64,000 nt of DNA from Sphingomonas sp. IC081 (GCF_006874585.1 NZ_CP029761.1:2801001-2865000); one strand, 5' to 3'; positions 17,232 through 28,538 are shown, counted from the stretch's first letter. Notes: generated from the letters alone by a model not told the origin. Program-made: numbers and translations.

Positions 17232-18743
17232 ATGTCAGACGAAGCCCTCATCACCCGCGAGCCTGCGGCCGAAGCCCGCAGCCTGCCCTCGAACGTCGAG
17301 GCGGAAGCCGCGTTCCTGGGCGCCGTGCTCATCGACAACCGCGTGATCGAGGAGCTTCCGACACAGCTCTCGCCCACGCACTTCTTCGAACCCGTCCACG
17401 CCCGCATCTACGAGCGCATCCTCCAGCTGCTCGACCGCAAGGCGGTGGTCACCCCGGTTACCCTGCGCCCCTATTTCGAGGCGGACGAACAGCTCAAGGC
17501 GCTGGGCGGCGTCTCCTACCTCGCCCGCCTGACCGCCGACGGCCAGGGCCTGCTCGCCCCGCGCGAACTCGCCGCCCAGATCTACGACCTCGCCCTGCTG
17601 CGCGAACTGATCTCGGTGGGCCGCAATCTCGTGGCCGAAGCCATGGACACCTCCGAATCGGTGGAGCCGATGGAGCAGGTGGAACGCGCCGAAGCCGCGC
17701 TCTACAAAGTGGCCGAAGGTGCCTCCACCGCGAACGAGGCCAAGAGCTTCGCCGCCGCCACCCGCACCGCCATCGGCGCCATCGAGAAGGCGTTCAATTC
17801 GGGCGGCCACATCTCGGGCAAGACCACCGGCCTCAATTCGGTGAACAACAAGATCGGCGGCCTTCACGATTCCGACTTGATCATCCTTGCCGGCCGTCCG
17901 GGCATGGGCAAGACCTCGCTCGTCACCAACATCGCCTTCAACGCCTCCGACCGGCTGCAGCGCGATCTGGCGGACGGCATCCCGGTCGAAAAGTCGGTCG
18001 GCGCGGCGACTGCCTTCTTCAGCCTCGAAATGAGCGCCGACCAGCTGGCCACGCGTATCCTGGCCGAACAGTCGGGCATCAGTTCCGAAGCGCTGCGCAT
18101 GGGCAAGATCAGCCGCGAGGACTTCCAGCAGCTGTCCTTCGCCAGCCAGCGCCTCGCCGAACTGCCGCTGTTCATCGACGATACCCCCGGCCTCACCATC
18201 GCCGGCCTGCGCACCCGCGCCCGCCGCCTGAAGCGCCGCCACAACATCGGCCTCGTCATCATCGACTACCTGCAGCTGCTGCAGGGCTCCGGCCGCGCCA
18301 CCGACAACCGCGTGAACGAAATCTCCGAGATTTCGCGTGGTCTGAAGACGCTCGCCAAGGAACTGCACGTTCCGGTGATCGCGCTCTCGCAGCTCTCCCG
18401 TGCGGTGGAATCGCGCGAGGACAAGCGCCCGATGCTCTCCGACCTTCGCGAATCGGGCTCGATCGAGCAGGACGCGGACATGGTCTGGTTCGTGTTCCGC
18501 GAAGACTACTACGTGAAGGCCACAGAGCCGAAGTTCCCCAGCGACACCGACACCCCCGACGTGCGCGACAAGTGGGAAACATGGCGCGCGAAGATGGAAG
18601 AAGTGACCGGCCTTTCGGAACTCATCATCGCCAAGCAGCGTCACGGCGCCACCGGCAAGGTCCGCATGCGCTTCGAAGCGCGGATCACGAAGTTCTCGGA
18701 TCTCGCCGACGACGATATGCGTGGGGCTTTCGAGAGCGATTGA
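17232..18743 (+). CDS. dnaB: Replicative DNA helicase DnaB
   Basis: The hexameric 5'-3' helicase that unwinds DNA at the replication fork. The 503-residue product has the N-terminal helical domain (NVEAEAAFLGAVLIDN) that contacts DnaG and the RecA-like motor with Walker A GRPGMGKTS near residue 221, Walker B LVIIDYLQLLQG, and DLRESGSIEQDADMVWFV. The C-terminal phrase IAKQRHGATG completes the core motifs. The start MSDEALITREP at 17232 was chosen over an upstream in-frame ATG at 17175 because the extension has atypical, arginine-rich content and overlaps the promoter region. It is a single gene with a hairpin terminator candidate at 18915. Confidence 0.97.
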   Translation: MSDEALITREPAAEARSLPSNVEAEAAFLGAVLIDNRVIEELPTQLSPTHFFEPVHARIYERILQLLDRKAVVTPVTLRPYFEADEQLKALGGVSYLARLTADGQGLLAPRELAAQIYDLALLRELISVGRNLVAEAMDTSESVEPMEQVERAEAALYKVAEGASTANEAKSFAAATRTAIGAIEKAFNSGGHISGKTTGLNSVNNKIGGLHDSDLIILAGRPGMGKTSLVTNIAFNASDRLQRDLADGIPVEKSVGAATAFFSLEMSADQLATRILAEQSGISSEALRMGKISREDFQQLSFASQRLAELPLFIDDTPGLTIAGLRTRARRLKRRHNIGLVIIDYLQLLQGSGRATDNRVNEISEISRGLKTLAKELHVPVIALSQLSRAVESREDKRPMLSDLRESGSIEQDADMVWFVFREDYYVKATEPKFPSDTDTPDVRDKWETWRAKMEEVTGLSELIIAKQRHGATGKVRMRFEARITKFSDLADDDMRGAFESD

Positions 18744-18765
18744 GCGGATTAGGAAAGAGGACGTC

Positions 18766-18784
18766 CTGGGGGATGATCCCCCAG
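18766..18784. repeat. Palindrome CTGGGGGAT/ATCCCCCAG downstream of dnaB
   Basis: Nine-base arms with a single central base. A related TTGGGGGA...TCCCCCAA stem-loop lies at 28350-28379 next to tRNA-Leu, so this seems to be a dispersed intergenic element. There is no T tract; a role as a terminator is doubtful. Confidence 0.45.
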
Positions 18785-18914
18785 ACCCTCGGAATGTCTG
18801 CGTCGTGCCCTGCCTATCCGCAGTGCGCTCCTTGCGGCGCAGCCTATAAGTCTCCCGGCGCAGCCATGGGCGCGCAACGCGGTTGGTCCGCGTGACCTAG
18901 ACGGTATTGGGGGT

Positions 18915-18940
18915 GCAGGGGGGCTATGCTCCCCTGCTTT
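18915..18940 (+). terminator. Candidate terminator downstream of dnaB
   Basis: Stem GCAGGGG (18915-18921) and CCCCTGC (18931-18937) followed by TTT. It lies 170 bp after the dnaB stop and just before the convergent permease gene's end. The short T run makes this moderate. Confidence 0.5.
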
Positions 18941-18954
18941 AATCCTTCCCTACT

Positions 18955-20424
18955 TCAAGCCACGACAACAACCGCCACCGCCGCCCTGCCCCGCATCATC
19001 AGCGTATAGCTGCCCAGCGCCGCCGCCACGCCGACGAACCACGCATACGTGTAGATCCCCGAGAACAGCGCCCCCGCCTCGCCGAACACGCCCGGCGCGG
19101 CGACCGAGAGGAAGCCCGGCACATTGGGCGCGATACCCAGCACCAGCGCGATCAGCGCGCGCGGGTTCCAGCCCTTGCGGTAGGTGTAGGGGCCCTGTTC
19201 AAGGTAGAGCCCGTCCACGTCCAGCCGCGCATCGCGCAGCAGCCAGTAGTCGGCGATCAGGATACCGGTGATCGGGCCCAGCAGCGCGCCGTAGCCGGTC
19301 AGCCAGGTGAAGATGTAGCCCTGCGTGCTCGCCATGATCTTCCACGGCATCATGACAAGGCCGATGGTCGCGGTGATCAGCGCCCCGGTGCGGTAGCTGA
19401 TCTTCGAGGGTTTCAGCGAAGCGAAGTCGAACGCCGAGCAGACCAGATTGGCGGCGATGTTGCACGATACCGTGTCCACCGCGATCACGATCAGCCCCAG
19501 CAGCACGAAGGGCCCCGACAGTGTTCCGGCCAGTTCCACCGGATCCCAGATCGCGCGGCCGTGGATGACCACCGTGGCCGAAGTGGTGATCACGCTCAGC
19601 AGTGCAATCAGCCCCATCGTCGGCGGCAGTCCCAGCGCCTGCCCCAGCATCTGGTCGCGCTGGCTATGCGCAAAGCGGGTGAAGTCCGCGATATTGAGCG
19701 CCAGCGTACCCCAGAAACCGACCATGGCGGTAATTGCAGGCAGCCAGACCGCCCAGAACTGCCCTTCCCTTGCCCCGCCGGGACCAAAGGCCGAAGGCGC
19801 CGAGAAGATCGGCCCGACACCGCCCGCCGCATCCACCGCCCACCAGACAAGGCCGAGGCAAGCGATGAGCTTGGCGGGCGCGGTCCAGGTCTCCAGCTTG
19901 CGGATCGTCGTCAGGCCCTTGCGCACGAAAAACAGCTGCACGCCCCAGAATACGAGGAAGGCGAGCAACTGGCCGATGCCGATCCCGAAGAACGGCAGCG
20001 CCGCGCCGCGCAGGTCCGCGCCGAGGAAGATGCCAAGCAGTGTCAGCAGCGCCTCGCCGCCGATCCAGGTCTGGATGCCGTACCAGCCGCAGGCGACCAG
20101 CGCGCGGGCCATGGCGGGCAGGCGCGCGCCCACCGTGCCGAACGAGGCGCGTGCGAGCACCGCGAAAGGCACGCCGTAGCGCGCGCCGGAATGGCCGATC
20201 AGCAGCATCGGCACGAGAATGATCAGGTTGCCCAGCAGCACCGTGGCGATCGCCTGCAAGGCCGACATGCCCTGGTCGATCAGCCCGGCGCAGAGCATCC
20301 AGCTCGGCACGGCAACGACCATGCCCACCCACAGCGCCGCGAAGTGCCACCAGCGCCAGTTGCGCTGCGCCTCGCTCGTCGGCGCGAGATCCGCATTCCA
20401 GAGCGCGCCTTCACCATCCACCAT
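18955..20424 (-). CDS. NCS1 family nucleobase/hydantoin-type cation symporter
   Basis: An inner-membrane transporter of 489 residues with about twelve hydrophobic segments. The N-terminal phrase NADLAPTSEAQRNWRWWHFA and the following LWVGMV helix are NCS1 signatures (cytosine, uracil, allantoin, hydantoin carriers). GWYGIQTWIGGEAL corresponds to the substrate-site helix 3. Members use a sodium or proton gradient. It lies 79 bp after the aminotransferase gene on the same strand and close to divergent hydantoinase/oxoprolinase genes, so a hydantoin-like or cyclic amide substrate is the best guess. ATG at 20424. Confidence 0.88.
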   Translation of the reverse strand: MVDGEGALWNADLAPTSEAQRNWRWWHFAALWVGMVVAVPSWMLCAGLIDQGMSALQAIATVLLGNLIILVPMLLIGHSGARYGVPFAVLARASFGTVGARLPAMARALVACGWYGIQTWIGGEALLTLLGIFLGADLRGAALPFFGIGIGQLLAFLVFWGVQLFFVRKGLTTIRKLETWTAPAKLIACLGLVWWAVDAAGGVGPIFSAPSAFGPGGAREGQFWAVWLPAITAMVGFWGTLALNIADFTRFAHSQRDQMLGQALGLPPTMGLIALLSVITTSATVVIHGRAIWDPVELAGTLSGPFVLLGLIVIAVDTVSCNIAANLVCSAFDFASLKPSKISYRTGALITATIGLVMMPWKIMASTQGYIFTWLTGYGALLGPITGILIADYWLLRDARLDVDGLYLEQGPYTYRKGWNPRALIALVLGIAPNVPGFLSVAAPGVFGEAGALFSGIYTYAWFVGVAAALGSYTLMMRGRAAVAVVVVA

Positions 20425-20503
20425 CTGCCGCGTCCCCCGATGCCTGAGCGGCCCACGATGCCGCAGTGCAGCAAAGTGTCAAGCGGCGGTTGCGTGATGG
20501 TCG

Positions 20504-21682
20504 TCAGCCGATCAGCGCCTCGCGGAAACGGGCGAGACGCGAAACCGCCTCGTCCAGCACATCCAGCGGCTTGGTGAAGCAGAAGCGCACCAGATGCCCG
20601 GGCGCGGCATCCCCTTGATAGAGCGCCGAGACAGGCACGCTCGCCACCCCGGCTTCGGTCACCGCGCGCGCGCTGAATTCGCGGTCGCACAGGGAAATGC
20701 CCGAGGCTGTGAGATCGACATTGAGGAACCACGTCGCCGCATTGGACAGCACGACAAAGCCCGCCTCGGTCAGCCCCGCCTTCAGCCGTCCGCGCGCGGC
20801 GGCCCATGCGGCGCGCTGGCCGTCCAGCACCGCATCGGGCAGCGCCAGCCCCTCCGCCACCGCCCATTGCAGCGGCACCGCGGTGGCATAAGTCAGGAAC
20901 TGGTGCGCGCGCGCAATCGCCGTCGCCAGATCGCCCGCCGCGATCATCCAGCCGATCTTCCAGCCGGTGAGACCAAAGATCTTGCCCGCCGAACCGATCT
21001 TCACCGTTCGCTCGGCCATGCCGGGAAAGGCCATCAACGAGCGGTGGGCTAGGCTGTCGAAACGCACATCCTCCCAGACTTCGTCGCAGATCGCGATCAG
21101 GTCATGCGCCGTGCAGGCCTGCGCGATCGCGGCCAGTTCCTCGTGACTGGCGACCGTGCCCGCCGGATTGAGCGGGTCGTTGAGCATCACCACCCGCGTG
21201 CGCGGCGTTATCGCTGCCTCCAGCGCCTCGGCCGGATAACGGAAATGCGGCGGCGAAAGCGGAATCGAGACCGGCGTTCCGCCCGCCCGGACCACCAGCG
21301 GCGCATAGGCATCGTAAGCGGGCTGGAACAGGATCACCTCGTCGCCCGGCTTTACGAAAGCGAAGACGGCGGCGGCCAATGCCTCGGTCGCGCCGGAAGT
21401 CACCGTCACCTGCCCAGGTGCCAGCGCGACCCCCTGTCGCCGCGCGTAATAACCGCAGATCGCCTCGCGCAGTTCGATCAGGCCCGCGCCGGGCGGATAC
21501 TGGTTCGATCTTTCGTGCAAGGCCCGGCTCGCAGCCTCGATCAGCGCGGGCACCGGCGGCCCGTCGGGAAAGCCCTGCCCCAGATTGATCGCGCCATGCT
21601 CGCGCGCCAGTGCCGACATGCGGTCGAACACGGTGCGCTCCATTTGCGCATAGACCGGGTGGATACGGCCAGCTGTCTTCAT
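20504..21682 (-). CDS. Pyridoxal-phosphate class I/II aminotransferase
   Basis: A fold-type I aminotransferase of 392 residues, resembling the methionine/kynurenine/glutamine-K group (YbdL-like). INLGQGFPDGPP is near the N-terminus, the PLP-binding Asp is in ICDEVWEDVRF, and the Schiff-base Lys234 is in SAGKIFGLTGWKIG. The usual N-x-P-x-N-P-T-G reads LNDPLNPAGT. It transfers an amino group from an amino acid to a 2-oxo acid. It is divergent from hyuB and followed by the NCS1 permease; it could process the amino acid freed by the hydantoinase pair. ATG at 21682 chosen; the open frame to 21799 lies in the promoter region. Confidence 0.88.
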   Translation of the reverse strand: MKTAGRIHPVYAQMERTVFDRMSALAREHGAINLGQGFPDGPPVPALIEAASRALHERSNQYPPGAGLIELREAICGYYARRQGVALAPGQVTVTSGATEALAAAVFAFVKPGDEVILFQPAYDAYAPLVVRAGGTPVSIPLSPPHFRYPAEALEAAITPRTRVVMLNDPLNPAGTVASHEELAAIAQACTAHDLIAICDEVWEDVRFDSLAHRSLMAFPGMAERTVKIGSAGKIFGLTGWKIGWMIAAGDLATAIARAHQFLTYATAVPLQWAVAEGLALPDAVLDGQRAAWAAARGRLKAGLTEAGFVVLSNAATWFLNVDLTASGISLCDREFSARAVTEAGVASVPVSALYQGDAAPGHLVRFCFTKPLDVLDEAVSRLARFREALIG

Positions 21683-21821
21683 GCCCGGTACGGCTCCTTG
21701 TGCGCCCGTGGTCAAGCCCGGCGCGGCTGTTTCGTGATCTGCATGGGCCGATGCGCTCGCTGTCGAGAAGCGGGCCCGCTCGCCACCTACCTCGGACAAA
21801 CCACAAGGGAGAGCAAGAGAC

Positions 21822-23642
21822 GTGTCCTACGAGCTGAACCGCAAGCTCGCCGCGCCGCGCGGCCCCCTGCCGACAAGCGCCAGTATCGATGCGGTCACCG
21901 CCGACATCATTCGCGGCGCCTTCGAGACGGTCTGTTTCGAGGCTGCGACTTATCTGGGCCGCGCCGCCTCCAGCCCGATCATCAACCAGTCGAACGAGCG
22001 CAATGCCGCCATCGTCGATGCCCACGGCCGCCTTGCCATGGGCGCGGTGGGCACGCCGCACCTGACGTTCGTCAACCAGATGGAGACGCGCTGGGGGCTG
22101 ATGAACCAGGAGCGCTACGACTGGGGACCGGGCGACGTCTTCCTGGGCAACGATCCCGATCACGGCGGCGGCCACCTGCCCGATTACTGCATCTACGGCC
22201 CGGTCTATGACGACAAGGGCGAGCTGATCTGCATCCAGACGCTGCAGGCGCATCAGGGCGATACCGGCGGCAAGGACCCGGGCGGCTTCTCGCTCGATGC
22301 CACCGACGTCTTTACCGAGGGGGTGATCTACCCCTGCCTCAAGCTGGTCCACCGGGGAACCTTGCGCCGCGACGTGTTCGACATGGTGGTGCGCAACAAC
22401 CGCTTCGCCACGTTCGCGGGCGACATCGCCGCGATGATCGGCGGCGTCCAGCACGCGGTGCGCATGCTGGAGCAGCTGCTCGGCAAGTGGGGCGGGGAGA
22501 CGATCAAGGCGGCGATCAACCACTCGATCGCGCACACCACCCGGCGCGTGCGCGAGGAAGTGGCGAAGTGGCCCGATGGATGCCACGAGGCGACCGTGTG
22601 GATCGACCACGACACGGCAGGAACCAAGGACATCAAGGTCCACGTCGCCTGCACCATCGCCGGCGACCAGCTGACCGTCGATCTTGCCGGCACCGACGAG
22701 CGGCAGGACCTCGTCGGCGTGTGGAACACCTTCGCCAATTCGCGCAGCTACGTGATGTGCCAGGTGGTTGCGGCGATGGACCCGACGATCGTCAAGAACG
22801 AGGGCTTCTTCGACGCAGTCGAGATCCGGATTCCCGAAGGCTGCATTGCCCAGCCGCCGCCCAACAAGCCCGCGGCGTTGGGCTCGTTCCACCCGGCCTG
22901 CGAGATCACCGAGGCGGTCTGCATCGCCCTCTCCAACGTGGCGCCCGAACGATCGCAGCCGCAGCTCTACAAGATCGGCATGCCCAACATGGTCATGGGC
23001 TTCGACGAGAACGGCATGATGTGGATGGACCAGGGTGTCGACTGCCGCTCGATGGACGTCTCGGCGGTGCAGGGCCTCGATGGCTGGGGCTCCTGCCCGT
23101 CGGCGCTCGGCAGCCTGATCCTCTCCGAGGCGGAAGATGCGGAAAGCCGCTTCCCGATCCTCAACCTGAGCCGCGAGATGACCACCGATGGCGGCGGCGC
23201 CGGCCAGTGGCGCGGCTCTCCGGGCTCGCTCAACGTCAAGCAGGTGCTGCGGCCGACGTCGGCGATGGCCTGGATGGTCTCGGCCGAGCACCCCTTGCGC
23301 GGCCTGTGCGGCGGGGACGATGCGATCCCCTATGCCAACCGCTTCGAGGTCGGCTCGCCCGGCGAGCGCGCCATCCTCCACACCGCGCAGGACCTGCTGC
23401 CGCAAGGCGCGGTGATCGCCTACCAGCACGGCGGCGGCGCCGGGTTCGGCCCGCCGCTGCGGCGCGATCCCGAAGCGGTGAAGGAGGACGTGCTCGACGA
23501 ATACGTCAGCCTTGCCGCGGCGCGCGCCAAGTACGGCGTGGTGCTGACCGGCAGCCTTGAAGACTATTCGCTGGCGGTGGACCACGCCGCCACCGAGGCG
23601 CTCAGGGCCGAGATGGCCAGCATGGCCGAGGCCGCGGAATAA
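21822..23642 (+). CDS. Hydantoinase B/5-oxoprolinase subunit family protein
   Basis: The B subunit (606 residues) of an ATP-dependent hydantoinase or oxoprolinase-type enzyme. Family phrases are TADIIRGAFETVCFEAA near the start, FLGNDPDHGGGHLPDYC with a likely metal site, and MTTDGGGAGQWRG in the C-terminal part. With its A partner it opens a cyclic amide (hydantoin, 5-oxoproline or similar) or carboxylates a ketone, as in the acetone carboxylase relatives. The start is GTG at 21822, well placed after AGGGAGAG. It is the first gene of the plus-strand pair, with hyuA 58 bp downstream; the usual A-then-B order is reversed. Confidence 0.9.
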   Translation: MSYELNRKLAAPRGPLPTSASIDAVTADIIRGAFETVCFEAATYLGRAASSPIINQSNERNAAIVDAHGRLAMGAVGTPHLTFVNQMETRWGLMNQERYDWGPGDVFLGNDPDHGGGHLPDYCIYGPVYDDKGELICIQTLQAHQGDTGGKDPGGFSLDATDVFTEGVIYPCLKLVHRGTLRRDVFDMVVRNNRFATFAGDIAAMIGGVQHAVRMLEQLLGKWGGETIKAAINHSIAHTTRRVREEVAKWPDGCHEATVWIDHDTAGTKDIKVHVACTIAGDQLTVDLAGTDERQDLVGVWNTFANSRSYVMCQVVAAMDPTIVKNEGFFDAVEIRIPEGCIAQPPPNKPAALGSFHPACEITEAVCIALSNVAPERSQPQLYKIGMPNMVMGFDENGMMWMDQGVDCRSMDVSAVQGLDGWGSCPSALGSLILSEAEDAESRFPILNLSREMTTDGGGAGQWRGSPGSLNVKQVLRPTSAMAWMVSAEHPLRGLCGGDDAIPYANRFEVGSPGERAILHTAQDLLPQGAVIAYQHGGGAGFGPPLRRDPEAVKEDVLDEYVSLAAARAKYGVVLTGSLEDYSLAVDHAATEALRAEMASMAEAAE

Positions 23643-23700
23643 CCAGAACATCGAGGCCGCCCCCTTCCCCGGCAGGGGAGCGGCCCGGAGAGGACGTTTC

Positions 23701-25779
23701 ATGCAATACAGGGTCGGCATCGACATCGGCGGCACTTTCACCGACTTCGCGCTCCTCAAGGGCACGCAAGTGGTGCTCCACAAGAACCTCTCCACCCCGC
23801 AGGACCGCTCGCTGGGGGTGATGGAGGGCCTTGGCCTGCTGGCCGCGAAGGAGGGCCTGCCGCTCGGTGAGTTCCTCGGCCGCTGCGAGGCGATCGTCCA
23901 CGGCACCACCGTTGCCGACAACACCCTGATCGAGATGAACGGCGCCCTCACCGGCCTCATCACCACCGAGGGGTTCCGCGACGAGATCGAATACCGCCGC
24001 GGCTACAAGGAGGACATCTGGGACGTCCGCCTGGAAGCGCCGCAGCAGATCACCCCGCGCCGCCGCCGCCTGACCGTGCCCGAACGGGTGCTCCACGACG
24101 GCGCGGTCCACAAGCCGCTCGACGAGGCGGCGCTGCGCGAGGCCTGCCGCAAGCTCAGGCTGCAGAACGTGGAATCGGTGGCGATCTCGTTCCTGTTCTC
24201 CTTCGCCAATCCCGAGCACGAACGCCGCGCCAAGGAGATCGTCCAGCAGGAAATCCGGAACGCCCACGTCTCGGCCAGCCACGAAGTCCTGCCCCGCGCG
24301 CCGGAGTACGACCGCACCTCGACCACGGTGGTCAACGCCTATGTCGCCCCGCGCGTCAACGGCTACCTCGAAAAGCTGGTGCAGCGGCTCGGCGAGGGCG
24401 GTTATCCGGGCCAGCTCATGGTCATGCAGGCCTCCGGCGGCGTCATGACCCGGGACTACATCGAAGGCGCCCCGATCCGCGTGCTGGCCTCCGGCCCGGC
24501 CGGCGGGGTCGTCGGTTCCGCCCATGCGGGCCGCGCCAAGGGCTGCCCGGACCTGCTCTGCGTCGACATGGGCGGCACCAGCTACGACATGGCGCTGGTG
24601 CTGAACGGAGAGGCCCCGGCCGAGGCGGGCTGGAACATGCACCACCGCTACCTCGTCGGCGTGCCGATGGTGAAAGTGGAGACACTGGGCGCGGGCGGCG
24701 GCTCGATCTGCCACGTCAACCAGGGCGCGCTGGAAGTCGGCCCGCGCTCGGCGGGGTCCGAGCCCGGCCCGATCTGCTACGGACGCGGCGGCACCCAGCC
24801 CACGGTGACCGATGCGCTGGTCATGCTGGGCATTCTCTCCACCGAGGAAGGCTTCGCCGGCGGCAGCTTCCGCCTGACGCGCGACGGCGTGGAGGAAGCC
24901 TTCGGCCGGATCGCGCAGGACCTTGGCCACGAGGATGCGGAACGCGCCGCCTTCGACTGCTGGCGCGTGGTCAATGCCCACATGAGCCAGGGCGTGCGCC
25001 GCACCACGGCGGGCAAGGGTATCGACCCCAAGGACCTCGTCATGCTGGCCTATGGCGGCAATGGCCCCGCCTTCGCCGCGATCCAGGCCGAGGACCTCGG
25101 CATCACCCGCGTGCTGGTGCCCAAGGCCTCGCCGACCTTTTCGGCGCTCGGCACTCTGGTGGCGAACCCGACCATCGACGAGGAACGCTCCTACATCGCC
25201 TCGGCCGCCGCGCTCGACCTGGCGCGCATCCGCAAGCTGTGGACCGAACTGTCGGATCGTGCCGCCCGCTTCTTCACCGCCGCCCGCTTCCACGCTGAGG
25301 ACATCCGCGCCGATTACCGGCTCAACATGCGCTATCCGGGGCAGAACTTCTCGCTCTCGTTCGATTTTGCCGCGGATGCCCCGCTGGGCGACCTCGGCTT
25401 CATCGACGAGACCTTTGCGGCGCGCGCCTGCGAACTGTTCAACGCCCGCCACATGGCCGAATATGGCCATGTCCGCGAGCATGAAGTGCCGGAAATCTCG
25501 GGCCTGCGCCTCGCCGCCCATGTCGAGACCCCCTCACCGGCTGCCGGCGGCACCTTCGTGCCCGGCGGCCCGGCTCCCCGGCCCATCCGCCACCGCCGCG
25601 CCAATCTCGGCGAGGGCTTTGCGCCGGTGCCGGTCTATCGCGGCACCGACCTCGCCCCAGGCATGGAAATACCCTCCCCCGCGATCGTCGAGGAGAGCTT
25701 CACCACGATCGTCGTCTACCCCGGCTGGACCGCGCAAGTGGACAGCGCGGGCGATTACCAGCTGGTTCGATCCGCCTGA
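23701..25779 (+). CDS. Hydantoinase A/5-oxoprolinase subunit family protein
   Basis: The ATP-binding A subunit, 692 residues. The N-terminal actin-like phosphate loop VGIDIGGTFTDFALLKG is clear, and HGTTVADNTLIE, ASGPAGGVVGSAHAG, LCVDMGGTSYDMALV and LGAGGGSICHV follow in the expected order. It phosphorylates the cyclic amide or ketone so that the B subunit can finish the reaction. ATG at 23701 follows GGAGAGGACGTTTC; similarity starts there, and the frame upstream lies inside the preceding gene. It ends 124 bp before ftsH. The substrate is unknown; context (NCS1 carrier, aminotransferase) favours a nitrogen-containing ring. Confidence 0.92.
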   Translation: MQYRVGIDIGGTFTDFALLKGTQVVLHKNLSTPQDRSLGVMEGLGLLAAKEGLPLGEFLGRCEAIVHGTTVADNTLIEMNGALTGLITTEGFRDEIEYRRGYKEDIWDVRLEAPQQITPRRRRLTVPERVLHDGAVHKPLDEAALREACRKLRLQNVESVAISFLFSFANPEHERRAKEIVQQEIRNAHVSASHEVLPRAPEYDRTSTTVVNAYVAPRVNGYLEKLVQRLGEGGYPGQLMVMQASGGVMTRDYIEGAPIRVLASGPAGGVVGSAHAGRAKGCPDLLCVDMGGTSYDMALVLNGEAPAEAGWNMHHRYLVGVPMVKVETLGAGGGSICHVNQGALEVGPRSAGSEPGPICYGRGGTQPTVTDALVMLGILSTEEGFAGGSFRLTRDGVEEAFGRIAQDLGHEDAERAAFDCWRVVNAHMSQGVRRTTAGKGIDPKDLVMLAYGGNGPAFAAIQAEDLGITRVLVPKASPTFSALGTLVANPTIDEERSYIASAAALDLARIRKLWTELSDRAARFFTAARFHAEDIRADYRLNMRYPGQNFSLSFDFAADAPLGDLGFIDETFAARACELFNARHMAEYGHVREHEVPEISGLRLAAHVETPSPAAGGTFVPGGPAPRPIRHRRANLGEGFAPVPVYRGTDLAPGMEIPSPAIVEESFTTIVVYPGWTAQVDSAGDYQLVRSA

Positions 25780-25903
25780 AAGGGGCGGCGGCGCATGCGC
25801 TGTCGCTTCTTGGCCGCTTTGCGACTACAGTGAATGCCTCTGCTAACTTGCGATTCAGCCGCCCGCACCTACATTGGCGGGCGAAAGGACGGTTTCACCA
25901 ACG

Positions 25904-27835
<1,932 letters not shown>

Positions 27836-27876
27836 CGGGGCCATCGGACTTCCCCTCGCGGGAAGAATGCAGGAAG

Positions 27877-27908
27877 GGGCGAGGACGGCGGAGTCCTCGC
27901 CCTTTTTT
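27877..27908 (+). terminator. Strong intrinsic terminator after ftsH
   Basis: Perfect ten-base stem GGGCGAGGAC (27877-27886) and GTCCTCGCCC (27893-27902) with a six-base loop, followed directly by six T residues. It lies 41 bp after the ftsH stop. Confidence 0.92.
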
Positions 27909-28403
27909 CATGCCCGCACGCCGGCGTGCTCACCGGCAGGCCTTTCAGAATCCGTTCGGAAATTCGGGAAGTACGAATAGTGCGGGAACAGGCCGGCGCC
28001 GCCTCGAGAATACCCCTCATGAGCATTTTCAAAACGGGCTTTCAGCTGCCCGACTGCGCCATCAATGCCACGAAGAACAGCCCGCCGATCGGCGGAAAGA
28101 AGCGCCGCATCCACCGAGAGACTGTCGGTCCGCAACGAGCGCCGGATTTCGAGCCGGTTCAACAGTCGCAGAGCTCGACCGGAACCATGTGCCGATAGCA
28201 GAAATTGTGCCCTCGACGACGGACGCCTTTGGGCAAATCTCGTAGCAATGTCCCGTAGCAATCGCGGGCATCAGAATTGGTGATTTTCCGGGGTATTACG
28301 GGCGACGCTGGGTCATTTTCCCGTAGCAACTTCTCGTGGCAGAACGAGTTTGGGGGACCATCTTGCGATGATCCCCCAACATTCTCAATCACTTGAGAAG
28401 TGA
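27909..28403. other. Gene-poor 495 bp between ftsH terminator and tRNA-Leu
   Basis: No convincing gene is seen. A 117-codon minus-strand frame (27908-28261) resembles no family I know. CGTAGCAA recurs at 28241, 28254 and 28322. Two stem-loops lie next to the tRNA: a large one at 28350-28379 and TCACTT/AAGTGA at about 28389-28403. No integrase fragment and no copy of the tRNA 3' end was found, so a decayed island is possible but unproven. Confidence 0.5.
28350..28379. repeat. Long stem-loop downstream of tRNA-Leu
   Basis: Thirteen-base arms, TTGGGGGACCATC (28350-28362) and GATGATCCCCCAA (28367-28379), with one G-T pairing and a four-base loop. It lies 24 bp beyond the tRNA 3' end on the tRNA strand and may end its transcript, though no long T run follows. 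The core is shared with the palindrome at 18766-18784. Confidence 0.5.
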
Positions 28404-28490
28404 TGGTGCCCAGAAGAGGACTCGAACCTCCACGCCCTTACGAGCGCCGCCACCTGAAGACGGTGCGTCTACCAATTCCGCCATCTGGGC
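28404..28490 (-). tRNA. tRNA-Leu (anticodon CAG)
   Basis: An 87-base class II tRNA on the minus strand. The acceptor arms GCCCAGA and TCTGGGC pair fully. The D arm GCGGAATTGGTAGACGC, the anticodon stem-loop CCGTC-TTCAGGT-GGCGG with anticodon CAG, a long variable arm and the T arm GGTTCGAGTCC follow. The 3' CCA is encoded (28404-28406). It reads CUG codons, heavily used in this high-GC genome. Confidence 0.97.
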
Positions 28491-28538
28491 ACGGAAGCGA
28501 GGGGGCCGTTGTTGCCGTCCTCGCCGGGTAGGAGGGCG

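Noticed and set aside
21102..23966. A 954-codon minus-strand open frame covering hyuB
   Set aside because: It is the antisense of hyuB and hyuA; long stop-free shadows are common at this GC content, and no domain is visible in it.
25780..25903. Promoter of ftsH (TTGCGA-N17-GCTAAC)
   Set aside because: Spacing is right, but the -10 matches only three of six bases and no heat-shock sigma consensus is seen, so it is not listed as a feature.
27908..28261. A 117-codon minus-strand frame between ftsH and tRNA-Leu
   Set aside because: No family likeness, no clear ribosome site and weak codon bias. Kept only as an uncertain possibility in the region note.
28404..28490. Genomic-island attachment site at tRNA-Leu
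   Set aside because: No direct repeat of the tRNA 3' end and no integrase gene is present in the window.
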